Assembly: GCF_037176765.1 (NCBI RefSeq)
Contig: NC_090023.1
Span: forward strand, 48,439,366-48,503,365
Length of the DNA stretch: 64,000 bases
Direction of reading: 5' to 3'
Origin: Anolis sagrei
Lineage: Eukaryota > Chordata > Lepidosauria > Squamata > Anolidae
Below, piece after piece: positions 33,301-42,439 of the stretch. The notes beneath the pieces are model-generated. The model made no database searches, was not told the DNA's origin, and saw nothing but the letters and a program-made list of their open reading frames with translations. Numbering within the stretch: the stretch's first letter is position 1; each line of letters starts with the position of its first letter. The translations under genes were made by a program, and so were the position numbers.

Positions 33301-35220
33301 CGACTCTCTGCTTCCCTTTCACTGTCAGGCAAAGACTTTTATGCAGGCCTTTTATATGAATGCACATTTCTGGGTTTTATTTGGATGTCTTATATTTTTA
33401 AATACTTGTTTGTTTTGAAATGGTTTTATATTGTTTTATAGAGTGAATTTAATTGCTTTTAATTGATTGTCTCTGGGGAGGCACTTTGGATCTGGGAAAA
33501 GGCAGCATACAAATTCCTCTCTCTCAATCTTTCTCTCACCTATACTGACTATGAAAGAAGGATCTTTGGTTCCTTCTTTCCAGTTTCAATTAGACCAATT
33601 AGACAAGCAGAACACTGCACAATGCATCTTCTATCTGGGAATCTGTGGCATTTGTTTGCCTATAAAGATCGCCAGTCCTTAACTCAGATGGCACTATCAC
33701 ACTCTCCTGTTCCTGGTTATGGTCAGCCATGTTTTACGACAGTTCTCACCATAGGTTACTGGGTCCTGTTTTGAGTTTAAGTAATTGTTTTATATGCTTG
33801 TGGTTTTATTTTTTTATTGTATTGTGTGTTTATTTTTCCCATTGTTCCAGGCACATTGTGCCGTATGTAAGTCGCCCCCAGTCCCTTCGGGGAGATAGAG
33901 GTGGAGTACAAAAATAAAGTTGTTGTTATTGTTATTGTTATTATTATTTGAAACACAATAAGATTAGTACATAGCAAACAAGATCACTCTGCTGGTTGTG
34001 GTATTGGATCACACGTCGGACACCTCCCAAGTGTCTAGGACTATGGGATGTATCGGCGAATAATGTGTGCAGATCCATTATTATTATTATTCATGAATGC
34101 TGAGGTCTCATGCTGATGAACTGCCTTTATGTATTTTTTTTAAACTACAAGACTTTTTAAAAAACAAAACTCTCACTAGTCAGCATACAACCAGATTTCA
34201 AACCATAAACCTAATAATAGAAATGGTGATGATATAAAGGAAAGGAGAACAGCAATCATTGTTGTTATCACAATTATCTGTAGCATACTGACACTAACCC
34301 CTCAAACCAAACATACAGACAAAGCAAACAGATGAGAAAATTGGCCATTGCTTGATGGCCAATAGTGATATGTGTTTTTTAATGATAACCAGAAATTATG
34401 TTTGAGGCGTTTTTTGCCTGAAAGCTCGGCCCATGCCACTGCAGAGAGATTTAGACGCACCCTTTCTTTGAGGACTTGCTGGACTTGCTTCCAAGTAGTC
34501 ATGCCTACAAGAGCCAGAATGATGCAGTGGTTTAGGTGTTTGATTAGGACTTTGAGTGACCAGGTTTCAATTCCCTGCTCAGTCACAAAAACTGCTAGAT
34601 AAGTCACTTTATTTCTGTCTGAGAGTAGCGGAATGGCAAGCCTCCTCTGAATAAATCTTGTCAAGAAAACCCTACAATAGAGTCACTATAAGTCAGAGTT
34701 TACTTGAAAACATATAAGGGCAACTACCACATGTGGGAGTGCACATATAAACATATAATACATAAAGTCAAAATGTCTGACAATTATTTGTAATTTGAAC
34801 AATAACTCAGTGACAACATGTCTGGATGTGGAGAGGTGGAGCCGTTTGGCAGTTGCTCTTCTTTTTCAATTTAAGCCCTCAAACCACTAAGGGTTAGTGT
34901 GGTCATTCAGTGAAGAAAGAGCACTCAGCCTCTGCAGAGTGGCCTTTTTAAAATCATGAGTCTTTTTACAAGTCTGAGCCCCAAAACTGCATACTCCAAG
35001 GCTGATGTGTCTTAAACTAAGCTCTCACTCACGTATTACTTTTTTTGCCCGAGCAATAACTTGGTCTTACAACTATGTCTTCTGTACTATGCACCATTGT
35101 GCATATATCACAATATTTCTGATAAATAATTCACAATCAAAACATCTTACCATACAGACATGGTTTGTTCACTACCAGCATCAAAACGAAAAAATCCAGT
35201 GCCAAACTGCCTGTGTTCAT
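22015..35220 (-). CDS. BTLA: B- and T-lymphocyte attenuator, five coding exons
   Basis: BTLA is an inhibitory Ig-superfamily receptor of lymphocytes that binds TNFRSF14 (HVEM) and recruits SHP phosphatases. The coding exons are 35151-35220, 28466-28792, 24274-24438, 23892-23938 and 22015-22323. All junctions are GT-AG, with phases 1,1,1,0, giving 305 residues (human about 289). The protein has a signal peptide (1-24), one Ig domain (about 30-132; C54, W67, C113) and the shared motif ECPVKYC at 53-59. A stalk, a transmembrane helix (about 158-180) and a cytoplasmic tail follow. The tail has an ITIM LVYATL (Y275) and an ITSM TEYAAI (Y298); a YKNI at Y207 lies where human BTLA has its YDND site. 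The frame is intact throughout. The introns are full of repeats. The call is confident; the exact signal cleavage and UTRs are not known. Confidence 0.93.
22413..22515. mobile_element. Hairpin MITE in BTLA intron 4
   Basis: Imperfect inverted repeat with arms cattgttggactataagc and actgcagtccaacaacacc. Diverged; family not assigned. Confidence 0.5.
23892..23938 (-). CDS. BTLA: BTLA exon 4 (short cytoplasmic linker)
   Basis: 47 bp, phase 1 to 0, with acceptor tttttcag and donor gtaggt. It encodes VKNKTISSTLEMEMNE, matching in place and length the KQNELSDTAGREINL stretch of human BTLA. The exon is small but it restores the frame into exon 5. Confidence 0.82.
24274..24438 (-). CDS. BTLA: BTLA exon 3 (stalk and transmembrane helix)
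   Basis: 165 bp, phase 1 on both sides, with acceptor gtgtag and donor gtaaac. A polar stalk (DNHITGFEGAENTTES) leads to a transmembrane segment (SIVYILSSLGALGLLFVCC) and a basic stop-transfer stretch HSKWRQQ. Confidence 0.9.
26084..26637 (+). mobile_element. RTE-BovB LINE 3' region in BTLA intron 2
   Basis: Translates to BovB ORF2 C-terminal motifs (FPIVTYGCESW near 26200-26240, KYFGHIMRRQESLEKTIMLG near 26401-26460) and ends with the common 3' tip. It lies antisense to BTLA and contains in-frame stops. Confidence 0.82.
26885..27016. repeat. Perfect 56-bp inverted repeat with 20-base spacer
   Basis: Arms 26885-26940 and 26961-27016 are exact reverse complements over all 56 bases, with spacer 26941-26960. 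The word cttaaattggga occurs in the spacer and again just past the right arm. That is the pattern expected if copying switched templates and then returned. Located in BTLA intron 2. Confidence 0.9.
27041..27348 (+). mobile_element. CR1 LINE 3' part, left piece
   Basis: Reads MIAMYKFVRG, then RRFHLNIRKNFLTVRAIRQW and WNSLPRSV, the CR1 ORF2 C-terminus. It continues at 28332 beyond an L2 insertion. Confidence 0.75.
27349..28331 (-). mobile_element. L2 LINE 3' region inserted in CR1
   Basis: The minus-strand frame 28211-27678 encodes the C-terminal part of an L2-type ORF2 (LVTSRLDYCNALYVGLPLK; KELHWLPF; LTYKALNGLGPPYL; SVVAPRLWNALPKDLRQAP). The 3' end is at the left with an ATT microsatellite tail (27351-27386). 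A short tgattt-like repeat flanks both sides. It is 5' truncated but the frame over 177 residues is open, suggesting a fairly young copy. Confidence 0.8.
27351..27386. repeat. (ATT)n tail
   Basis: Twelve or so trinucleotide units forming the 3' tail of the L2 copy. Confidence 0.85.
28332..28421 (+). mobile_element. CR1 LINE 3' end, right piece
   Basis: Continues 27041-27348: aatgcaatattcctgcttct, ggttggactggatggccc, then the terminal ttctatgattctatgattct repeat typical of CR1 ends. Confidence 0.75.
28466..28792 (-). CDS. BTLA: BTLA exon 2 (Ig domain)
   Basis: 327 bp, phase 1 on both sides, with acceptor ttttag and donor gtaggc. It encodes a single V/I-type Ig domain with the Cys pair C54/C113, W67 and the DSGLYRC motif. 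Possible N-glycosylation sites are N29-C-S, N87-E-S and N104-I-S. The extra Cys at 59 (PVKYC) is also found in mammalian BTLA. Confidence 0.93.
28880..30660. other. BTLA intron 1, unassigned part
   Basis: AT-rich. No exon or confident repeat recognised. Confidence 0.4.
30663..30921 (-). mobile_element. tRNA-derived SINE (ACA type)
   Basis: Reverse-oriented, with tail at left (ggtgtcagaagcgacttgag) and tRNA-like head at right (acccattgcgccaccgcagc). In BTLA intron 1, same sense as BTLA. Confidence 0.72.
31003..31161. mobile_element. Palindromic MITE (type B)
   Basis: Inverted ends ggctggatctatacttcca and ggcagtgtagatccagcc, with internal mirrored words (gcaatttggaac / gttccaaactac). No ORF. 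Confidence 0.65.
31755..31894. mobile_element. PIF-type MITE, complete
   Basis: 140-bp inverted repeat with ends gggcccttccacacagcc and gctgtgtggatggggcc. TGA sits on both sides, a possible 3-bp duplication. Confidence 0.68.
32225..33500 (+). mobile_element. L2 LINE, reverse transcriptase part, decayed
   Basis: 32267-32605 reads DRGNVSLAVLLDLSAVFS, DHGILLSHLSGMGL and VVLWGSCS, the L2 polymerase region. 32760-33300 continues with a broken C-terminal part, and 33460-33500 looks like a LINE end (ctctggggaggcactttgga). Many stops and frame breaks. In BTLA intron 1, antisense. Confidence 0.7.
33785..33952 (+). mobile_element. L2-type LINE 3' end
   Basis: Ends with the standard phrase gtaagtcgccccc, ccttcggggagatagaggtg, aaaataaagttgttg and a TTA-type tail. 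Confidence 0.72.
34505..34725 (+). mobile_element. Old tRNA-derived SINE
   Basis: Head gatgcagtggtttaggtgtt and gaccaggtttcaattccc (B-box-like), tail agtcactataagtcagagtt. Same family as 41505 and the fragments at 14000 and 39460. Confidence 0.6.
35151..35220 (-). CDS. BTLA: BTLA exon 1 (signal peptide)
   Basis: Starts with ATG at 35220-35218 and encodes MNTGSLALDFFVLMLVVNKP plus CLY, a hydrophobic leader. It ends TATG|gtaag, a good donor, after the first base of a split Gly codon. An upstream ATG on the same strand is followed at once by a stop, which favours this start. Confidence 0.85.
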
Positions 35221-35884
35221 GGCCTGCAGATGTCTTCACTTCATGGTCTTCGTGGAAATGAAAGAGATTCTGTTGTCATCAAATGGTTATCTCTTGTCTT
35301 TTAGGAACTTTCCTCAGTTAGATTAAGAGAATGCAAAAGTACAAAGAATATAACAAAGGGAGTGGAAAAAATTCTATTCCACCCACAAATCAAATATGTT
35401 CACCAGAGAACTTCCTACAGTGGCACTGTTGTATAGTGTCTGCCTGCTGCTTTTTGTGTCAAAAACCAAAACTGAAGTAATCTGCTGTTTTGCATTTCAT
35501 GTTTTCCCCCTTTCAAGAGCAACTGTACAAAAAAATCAAAACACTTCAAAATAAAAGGAGCAAAATGCTATAAATAAAAGTATTCAAAAGTTTACAAACA
35601 AGATTATTACAGTAAACTTTTGCAATGTCTTCTTGCAATGTTTTGGACTTTTATAGCACTTCACATAGTGAATTTAGCTAGTGAGTATCAACAAAACTAC
35701 ATAAAACAAAACAACTACACACCCTCCAACTCTCTTCACTGGAGAAGATAGTCCCAAATGAATTTTTGTAATCCCATTTTTCAGCTACTTTTAAAATGTC
35801 AGTTTCTCTCTCCCCCTCCCACTACCAGGGGACCCCTCATCCTTGGCTTACTTTCTTTGTGTACAGTTCAAAGTGAAAAAATAG

Positions 35885-36123
35885 CTTACATGTGTTTTAT
35901 GTGCCATGAAGTCACCTGTTGATGTATGGCAATTTTATGGGGTTTTCTTAGGCAGGGAAAACTCCAAGGCAGTTTTGTCAATTCCTTCCACCTAAATATA
36001 TAGCCTACAGCACCTGGTATTCATTGGAGAGATTCCATCCAAGTACTACTAATATTGATTCTGCTTAGCTTTCAAGATCAGATGAGTTCTGGTTCCTAGG
36101 GTATTCAAGGTTCTCTGCTGCCC
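35885..36123 (-). mobile_element. 5S rRNA-derived SINE
   Basis: The right 110 bases read in reverse as a 5S rRNA gene. They show the internal control elements (agctaagcag; agtacttggatgg) and the end caggtgctgtaggct. The left part is the SINE tail (complement of gccatacatcaacaggtgac). The 5S part is diverged, so this is a SINE3-class element and not a 5S gene. Confidence 0.75.
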
Positions 36124-36164
36124 TAGAGGATTGGGCCACGTCTAATAGTCTGAAGTTACAGAAA

Positions 36165-36520
36165 AATATAGTTCTATTAGAAGGAACTTCCTGACATTAA
36201 TAGTGGTTCAGCAATGGAACACATGCACAGATGGGGTGGCCTTTTCTGAACCTTGAGAAAGTGGCCGGACAGCATCTGGTAGAGATACTTGAGCTCAGTG
36301 GTTCTCAACCTGTGGGTTCCCAGGTGTTTTGGCCTACAACTCTCAGAAATCCCAGGCAGTTTACCGGCTGTCAGGATTTCTGGACATTGACAGCCAAAAC
36401 ATCCAGAGACCCACAGGTTGAGAACCACTGCTTTAGCTGAAAATCCTGCATTGAGCACAGAGCTGGACTAGATGTCCATGAGGGAGTTTCCAACTGTATT
36501 ATTTTACAACTCTATAAATT
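36165..36520 (+). mobile_element. Old CR1/L3-like LINE end interrupted by a MITE
   Basis: Left part aggaacttcctgacattaat and cagcaatggaacacatgc, right part gagctggactagatgtccat, both typical of CR1 ends. The MITE 36296-36430 separates them. Confidence 0.55.
36296..36430. mobile_element. hAT MITE with 8-bp target duplication
   Basis: 135 bp with inverted ends cagtggttctcaacctgtgg and ccacaggttgagaaccactg. Flanks cttgagct (36288-36295) and ctttagct (36431-36438) match at 7 of 8 bases. Confidence 0.85.
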
Positions 36521-36529
36521 AACTTAGGG

Positions 36530-37175
36530 CGAATCTTGATAGCCCCTTTATTGTGGAAACTTCCGCAATAAAAAGGGGCTATCCAGACAAAGTTCTAGGC
36601 AACCTGGAATTAATTCACCACAAACCAGGAAAACCCTGGTTTGTGAGGAATTAATTTGATAGTGGATTTGTTCCACATCTTCTTGGAAGGCACAGGATAA
36701 ACTCACTATTTTTGGTAACTGGACTGCAGAATACTGCAGTCCAGGGAGTATTCCCACAGTTTTCTGGGCTAAATTAGCCCAGAAAACTCTGAGAATACCA
36801 ACCGCTCCTCCAAACTCCTAAAGAAATCACTTTTAAAAATAAAAGTACTTACCAGGCCTCTAATACAGAGCTGCCACAACTCTCCTGACACGAAGAAATG
36901 ATGCTCCAGGAGAAAGGGAGGCAGAAGAGCAAAATAGCTCCTGCCCCCCCCCCCCTTTCTCTTGGTATGTCATTTCTACGTATTAGGAGAGCTGCGGCAG
37001 TTCTGCAATGGAGGCCCGGTAAATACTTTTATTTTTAAAGGGGTTTTTAGGATTTTTGGGGAGGAGGTAGAGTGTCCTGGTGACCTCCCGGGCCAGTCCC
37101 AGAAGAACACCTGGACACCCACCCCAGAAAGTGTGCATTTTCTGGGATGAGTGTGGACAGGACCTCAGGATCATC
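36530..37175. mobile_element. Candidate DNA element made of successive hairpins
   Basis: Four short inverted repeats follow one another: gccccttta/aaaggggc, ggaattaattcacca/gaggaattaatt with accagg/cctggt inside, tggactgcag/ctgcagtcca, and ttttctgggcta/tagcccagaaaa. The interior continues GC-richer to about 37175. Ends and duplication are not clear. Confidence 0.4.
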
Positions 37176-37439
37176 CAGATTTTTTAAACGCAGATGCTCC
37201 TGGACTAAAGCCGTAGCTGGAAAGCCCCTTAGAAGAAGAAAGGTGGAGGAGTTACAATCTCATCCTTCGTAGTAGGCTCAGAAAAAAACCAACTGCTACA
37301 GCCTTTCTAGTATTGTGAGTTTTTCCTTTGTCCTCTTGATCACATTTTTATGTTGTTTTCCCACACATGTCCTTTTTATCTGTGCAGTGCTGGAGGATAT
37401 GTAACCGAAAAACAACAGAAAGTGTCAATCTATTTGGGA

Positions 37440-37580
37440 AAATAGAGAATCATGGAATCATAGAGTTGGAAGAGACCTCATGGGCCATCCAGTCCAACCC
37501 CCTGCCAAGAAGCAGGAAAATCGCATTCAAAGCTTTCCCGACAGATGGCCATCCAGCCTCTGTTTAAAAGCCTCCAGAGA
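37440..37580 (-). mobile_element. CR1 LINE 3' end
   Basis: Reverse copy beginning gaatcatggaatcatagagt, then gggccatccagtccaacccc and gatggccatccagcctctg. Confidence 0.75.
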
Positions 37581-37966
37581 AGTGTTTACAAATCTTGTAG
37601 AAACAGTGAGTGTGTGTGAGAGAGAGAGAGGGAGGGAAGGAATGCATTCCACAAAGGAAACACGAATGAAAGATTAGCCTACTCAGAAGCCTTAGAATGC
37701 TGGTGGATTCTTTGTTGGGTAGAAAAACCTGCTGAGACTGATGCTACCTGGATCCCTTTTCGTTTGCCAGCTAGAACACTTATTTGGCTTGAAACATGGT
37801 AAAGTTCATGCAGATGCAATCTTTAGCTGTGGTTAATGCTATCAAGGGAGGGCTGCTGAAAGGTGGCCACAAGCATGTCCACAACCTGCACTTCAGTCTG
37901 CATCATCAGTATTGTGTCTACAGTATAGTGAAAAAAGAGACCTTTAGTCATGTCTATATAGAATCA

Positions 37967-38187
37967 TAGAATCATAGAATCAAAGAGTTGGAAGAGACCT
38001 CTTGGGCCATCCAGTCCAACCCCCCTGCCAAGAAGCAGGAATATTGCATTCAAATCACCCCTGACAAATGGCCATCCAGCCTCTGCTTAAAAGCTTCCAA
38101 AGAAGGAGCCTCCACCACACTCTGGGGCAGAGAGTTCCACTGCTGAACGGCTCTCACAGTCAGGAAGTTCTTCCTAATGTTCAGATG
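37967..38187 (-). mobile_element. CR1 LINE 3' end
   Basis: Reverse copy starting with repeated gaatcataga and running to ttcctaatgttcaga. A GT microsatellite follows at 38186-38202. Confidence 0.78.
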
Positions 38188-38266
38188 TGTGTGTGTGTGT
38201 GTTTGAAGCCTGCTGTCCAATGAGCAGTAAGACTGTGCTGTCGCACGCTGGGCCTGTGCATCAGAC

Positions 38267-38951
38267 TGTAGACAGGACATAAATCTGTGTGCCCAACGGG
38301 ACGCCGGGGCTGCCTCAGATTAAAGGCCCTTGGATTTCCTTAAAACAGAGTCTTTAGATTGCTTAAAGGTTCAACAATGTTCTTTATTAATGAAAACAAA
38401 CAGGTACTTTAAAGCTTTCTTAACAGTCTATTTGCTCTCTCTCAATCTTGTCCACAGGGAACAGGCACTATCTTTATAAACTGTATTTTAGCTAATAGGG
38501 AAATCCTTAACTTCTAATCTGGGCAGTCTGTCTTTGCCTCTGTTGGTGTGGAGCCCCTGCACCCGGTACCAACTGCTTCTGGCTTCCGCGAGTGACCCTT
38601 ACCAAGCAGAGCTTTGTAGACTTCCAGGGAAAAAGAGTTCAGGTTTCGGTGATGGCTGGCTGAAGTCCCTCAGCAAAGGAGCTGTAAGGCTGTATGATCC
38701 TCGGCCAAGCTGTGGGCTGTATAACCCCGGCCAAGCAGTAGAAGACGAAGCTTTCTACAGGAGCTCTTGGTATTATGTCCTGCATGGAAAGCTTCTCTGT
38801 GTGGACTGAACCAAAAAGGCTCCTATTCCCTCTAAAAACCCAAAAACAGGGCGGGACCAGGGAACCTAACTATAATTGACAGGTGGCTTGCCCTATGATT
38901 GCAGCCAAAAGAAGCCACCTATCTGCAGAGTCCCTGAAACTTAGGACTACA
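38267..38951 (-). mobile_element. Possible solo LTR
   Basis: Bounded by TGTAG…CTACA. On the minus strand it has a poly(A)-signal word (aataaag, near 38380) about 115 bases before its end, as in an R-U5 layout. GC-rich promoter-like sequence lies upstream. No clear target duplication and no coding part next to it. It could be another kind of repeat. Confidence 0.4.
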
Positions 38952-39015
38952 ACAAACATTCAATGCAAAGCAAACAAAATTGGAACTCCTGGTACAGCTG
39001 TACCTGCACAAAGAC

Positions 39016-39290
39016 TTTGCTTCTTCTTTCACTTTTGCACACAGATGACCTGGTTTTAATGGTCCCTGCCATGTAAGGTAGGTCTTAGTTGCATCCTGAT
39101 GAAGAAAAGTCTATGGAGCAATGATACTCAACCTCTGCTACCACAGGAAATTAGTGTTTGTTTCTTCTTTCAGTTTTGCTCAGAGTACCTGGTTTAAGTG
39201 GTCCGTGCAAATGTGAAGAAGTTCTTAGTTCCACCTTGGTGAAGCCGCAGACCACGGAGCAGTGATATTCACTCAGGATCTCTAATCATT
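39016..39290. repeat. Diverged tandem duplication, about 141-bp unit
   Basis: Unit 1 begins tttgcttcttctttcac (39016) and unit 2 tttgtttcttctttcag (39157). Both continue through acctggttt(t)aa(t/g)tggtcc, cttagtt(g/c)ca(t)cc and ggagca(a/g)tgata. Confidence 0.65.
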
Positions 39291-39459
39291 GACCATGTTG
39301 ATTATGATCTCTAGAGCAAGCCTGCACAACTTGGCAGTAGTAAGAGGCCAAAATTAAATAGGCTAAGCCTTTTGGGGCTGCAAAAAGGTTTTTATCATGT
39401 CATTTTCCAAAAAAGGAATAACTAGTGATTAATCAGAATAGTTGTCATCTAGTTTTTTC

Positions 39460-39572
39460 AGAGTTAGGGCAACTCTATCACAGCGTTTTCTTGTTAATAT
39501 TTATCCAAAGGGGACTTTGTATTCCTCTGAGGCTGAGAGAGTGTGACCAGTCTAAAGTCACCCAGTTTATTC
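39460..39572 (-). mobile_element. Old tRNA-derived SINE fragment
   Basis: Phrases ctgaggctgagagagtgtga and gtcacccagttt match the reptile SINE body. Confidence 0.5.
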
Positions 39573-40280
39573 AGTCATATTATTCAGACATTAAATCTAT
39601 CCTGAAGCAGATTAATAAAATAACTTTTAGAGCTCCACTTTACATAAGTCAGTATATTTTATACATTCTAATTTTCCTTCATGTCATTTTTAGTTTCTTT
39701 TATTACAAGATCACATGTATAGGGAGATTTTTTTTATTAAAATGCACATCTTCTGCATCTACAAAAGATTGCAATATGGTGCATTGATATCAGTAGAAAT
39801 TCAGTATGTCATCAATAGAGGAGATTGGGAGCATATACATACACTCACAAGTCATATTATAACAAGAGCTTGGATGGGAGAGCATTTGGTAGCCATGCAC
39901 GGCTCGGACCTCACTCTGCTCTAAACTTAGAGCTGAGGAGATCATATTATATTGTCTCAAGAGGAGTAAAGTTAAAACAATAATCAAATGTATTTCCAGA
40001 AAATCAAATTTATTTTCTAATTCTCAGGGCTGTTAGAGAACATTTTGAAATTAAATCTAAGAAGGAATAGAAGAAACCTACACAAAAATAGAACCTAGAA
40101 GCATTAATTGCTAAACAATGCCATCTAGAGGTGGTTGGCTATAATTTTACTCTTATAATAAAAGTCCCGCCAGAGGGGTAACTAATATATATTAATAATA
40201 AAATTACCAAGGGGCCAATTATCTCAAAGGTACTATCTAATCTTGGGAAAACATCAGGTCTGCTTATTTATTTATTTATC

Positions 40281-41143
40281 TATCTATCATGTCAGGAGCA
40301 AACCAAACAGTCGTATTAAAAAAAACCAACAGACTTTGCAAACTTGGCATTCTATTAAATGTCCTTTGACCAGTAGCTGGCCACTTGGAGTGCCTCTGGT
40401 GTTGCTATAAGAAGGTCCTCCATTGTGCATGTGGCAGGGCACAGGTTGCATTGTAATAGGTGCTCTGTGGTTTGCTCTTCTCCACACTTGCATATTGTGA
40501 ATTCCACTTTGTAGCCCCATGTCTTAAGGCTGTCTCTGCATCTTGTGGTGCCAGAGCACAGTCTGTTCAGCAACTTCCAAGCCGCCCAGTTTTCTGAGTG
40601 CCCAGGAGGGAGTCTCTCATTTGGTACCAGCCATTGATTGAGGTTCTGGGTTTTAGCCTGCCACTGTTGGACTCTCGCTTGCTGAGGTGCTGTAGCGTGG
40701 TGAGATGTGTTCCACACTGGGCATGCACACTTAGCAGCAGAGTAGCAAAGTGCAAGGGCAGATGTCTTCACTGTATCTGGTTGTGATTCCCAGGTTGTGC
40801 CAGTCAGCTTTCGTATGATATTGTTTCTAGAGCCCACTTTTTCCTTGATGTTAAGGCAGTGCTTCTTGTAGATCAGAGAACAGTCCAGGGCAACTCCCAG
40901 CTATTTGCGTGTGCTGCAATGCTCCAGTGGGATTCCTTCCCAGGTAATCCTCAGAGCTCGAGTTGTTTGTCTGTTCTTAAGGTGAAAAGCACATGTTTGT
41001 ATTTTAGATGGATTAGGAATCAGCTGGTTATCCCTGTAATAGGCAATAAGAGGACCTAGAGCTTCGGAGAGCTTCTGTACCACCATCTCAAAACTCCCTG
41101 CTTGAACGGTGATGGCATGATCGTCAGCACAGAGAGACATGAG
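40281..41143 (-). mobile_element. I/Jockey-group LINE (Vingi-like?), 3' half
   Basis: On the minus strand the translation starts at the polymerase catalytic box, here LCADDHAITVQAGSFE in place of the usual YADD. It runs through PNPSKIQTCAFHLKNR and WEGIPLEHC, then after one frame shift near 40890 through RNNIIRKLTGTTW and SALALCYSAAKCACPVW. It ends in a Cys/His cluster (CKCGEEQTTEHLLQC) and PEALQVASYWSKDI. The 3' UTR is short and ends gctcctgacatgata. Clade assignment is from memory of similar proteins; it is 5' truncated at a SINE boundary. Confidence 0.65.
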
Positions 41144-41245
41144 GGAACATGAGAGAAGCCTCCCCGCAGGATTGCAAGACATCTGTGCATCCCCTGGGCA
41201 ATGTCTTCGTAGACGGCTGATTCTCCCACTCCAGAAGCGATCAGA
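41144..41245 (+). mobile_element. ACA-type SINE fragment
   Basis: Carries only the body (ggaacatgagagaagcctcc; gcaatgtcttcgtagacggc). Head and tail are absent. Confidence 0.6.
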
Positions 41246-41309
41246 TGCTAACGATTAGGTCTGCTAGGAAACTACGATTAATTACCAGATATTGTACATG
41301 ATATTTCAG

Positions 41310-41425
41310 AGGAAGGAGATGGCAAAATACCTATATATATTCCTTGCCTAAGAAAACCTTATAAAATTCATGAGATTGCTATGAATCAACAGGTGACTTG
41401 AAAGCACATACATATATACAACTAT
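41310..41425 (+). mobile_element. SINE tail related to the 5S-derived SINE
   Basis: Reads cctaagaaaaccttataaaa, gaatcaacaggtgacttgaa and agcacatacat, the same tail as 35885-36010 in the opposite orientation, without a 5S head. Confidence 0.55.
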
Positions 41426-41504
41426 GTCAATCTCTTTTAAGAAAATAGCTTACCTTGGCAAATCTTAAAGGCTAACCATTTTTTTCATGGCCTGTTTTTA
41501 GTTG

Positions 41505-41692
41505 AGAGCCAGTGTGATGCTTCAGTATTGGGCTACAACTTTGGAGAGCAGAGTTTAAATTACCACTGAGCCATAAAAACTCAAAGAAGAGTAAACCCCT
41601 TGGAATCAATCTTACTAAGAAAATCTCCTTATAGGTTTGGTATAGGGTCACCATAAGTCAGAAAAGACTTGAAAGCATACAGAACAACAATG
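41505..41692 (+). mobile_element. Old tRNA-derived SINE
   Basis: Head gagccagtgtgatgcttcag, tail gggtcaccataagtcagaaa and gacttgaaagca. Confidence 0.6.
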
Positions 41693-41832
41693 AGCTTTTT
41701 GTTAGAGTGCTCCATACCACTGGGAAACCTGAAAATGATTTTTTAAAATGATTTTTATTAGTGAATAACATAAATGACATTAAACAAACACTTTTAAAAT
41801 ACACAAATAATTAAAATATCTTATACATACCT

Positions 41833-42425
41833 TTTTGTTGTTCATTCGTTCAGTCGTTTCCAACTCTTCGTGACCTCATGGACCAGCCCACGCCAGAGCT
41901 CCCTGTCGGCCATCACCACCCCCAGCTCCTTCAAGGTCAAGCCAGTCACTTCAAGGATACCATCCATCCATCTTGCACTTAGTCGGCACCTCCTCATTTT
42001 TCCTTCCATTTTCCCCAGCATAATTGTCTTCTCTAAGCTTTCCTGTCTTCTCATGATGTGGCCAAAGTACTTCATCTTTCCCTATACTATTCTTCCCTCC
42101 AGTGAGCAGTTGGGCTTTATTTCCTGAAGTATGGACTGGTTGGATCTTCTGGCAGTCCAAGGCACTCTCAGAACTTTCCTCCAACACCACAGTTCAAAAG
42201 CATCTATCTTCCTTCACTCAGCCTTCCCTATGGTCCAGCTCTCACATCCATAGGTGACTATGGGGAATACAATTGCTTTAACTATGCGGAGCTTCGTTGC
42301 CAGTGTGATGTCTCTACTCTTCACTATTTTATTGAGATTGGACATTGCTCTCCTCTCAAGAAGTAAGCGTCTCCTGATTTCCTGGCTGCAGTCTGCATCT
42401 GCAGTAATCTTTGTACAACGAAAGT
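41833..42425 (-). mobile_element. RTE-BovB LINE 3' region
   Basis: Reverse copy. Two overlapping frames translate to RRRLLLERRAMSNLNKIVKS, TYGCESWTIGKAE, KYFGHIMRRQESLEKTIMLG and LTLKELGVVMADRELWRGLV, the RTE-BovB C-terminus. Ends with the shared 3' tip at the left. Confidence 0.83.
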
Positions 42426-42439
42426 GTGTGAACATCATA

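Noticed and set aside
35005-35304. 99-residue plus-strand frame
   Set aside because: Antisense to BTLA exon 1 and the adjoining intron; no family resemblance.
36010-36123. 5S rRNA gene
   Set aside because: The 5S-like stretch is diverged and fused to a SINE tail, so it is a SINE head and not a functional gene.
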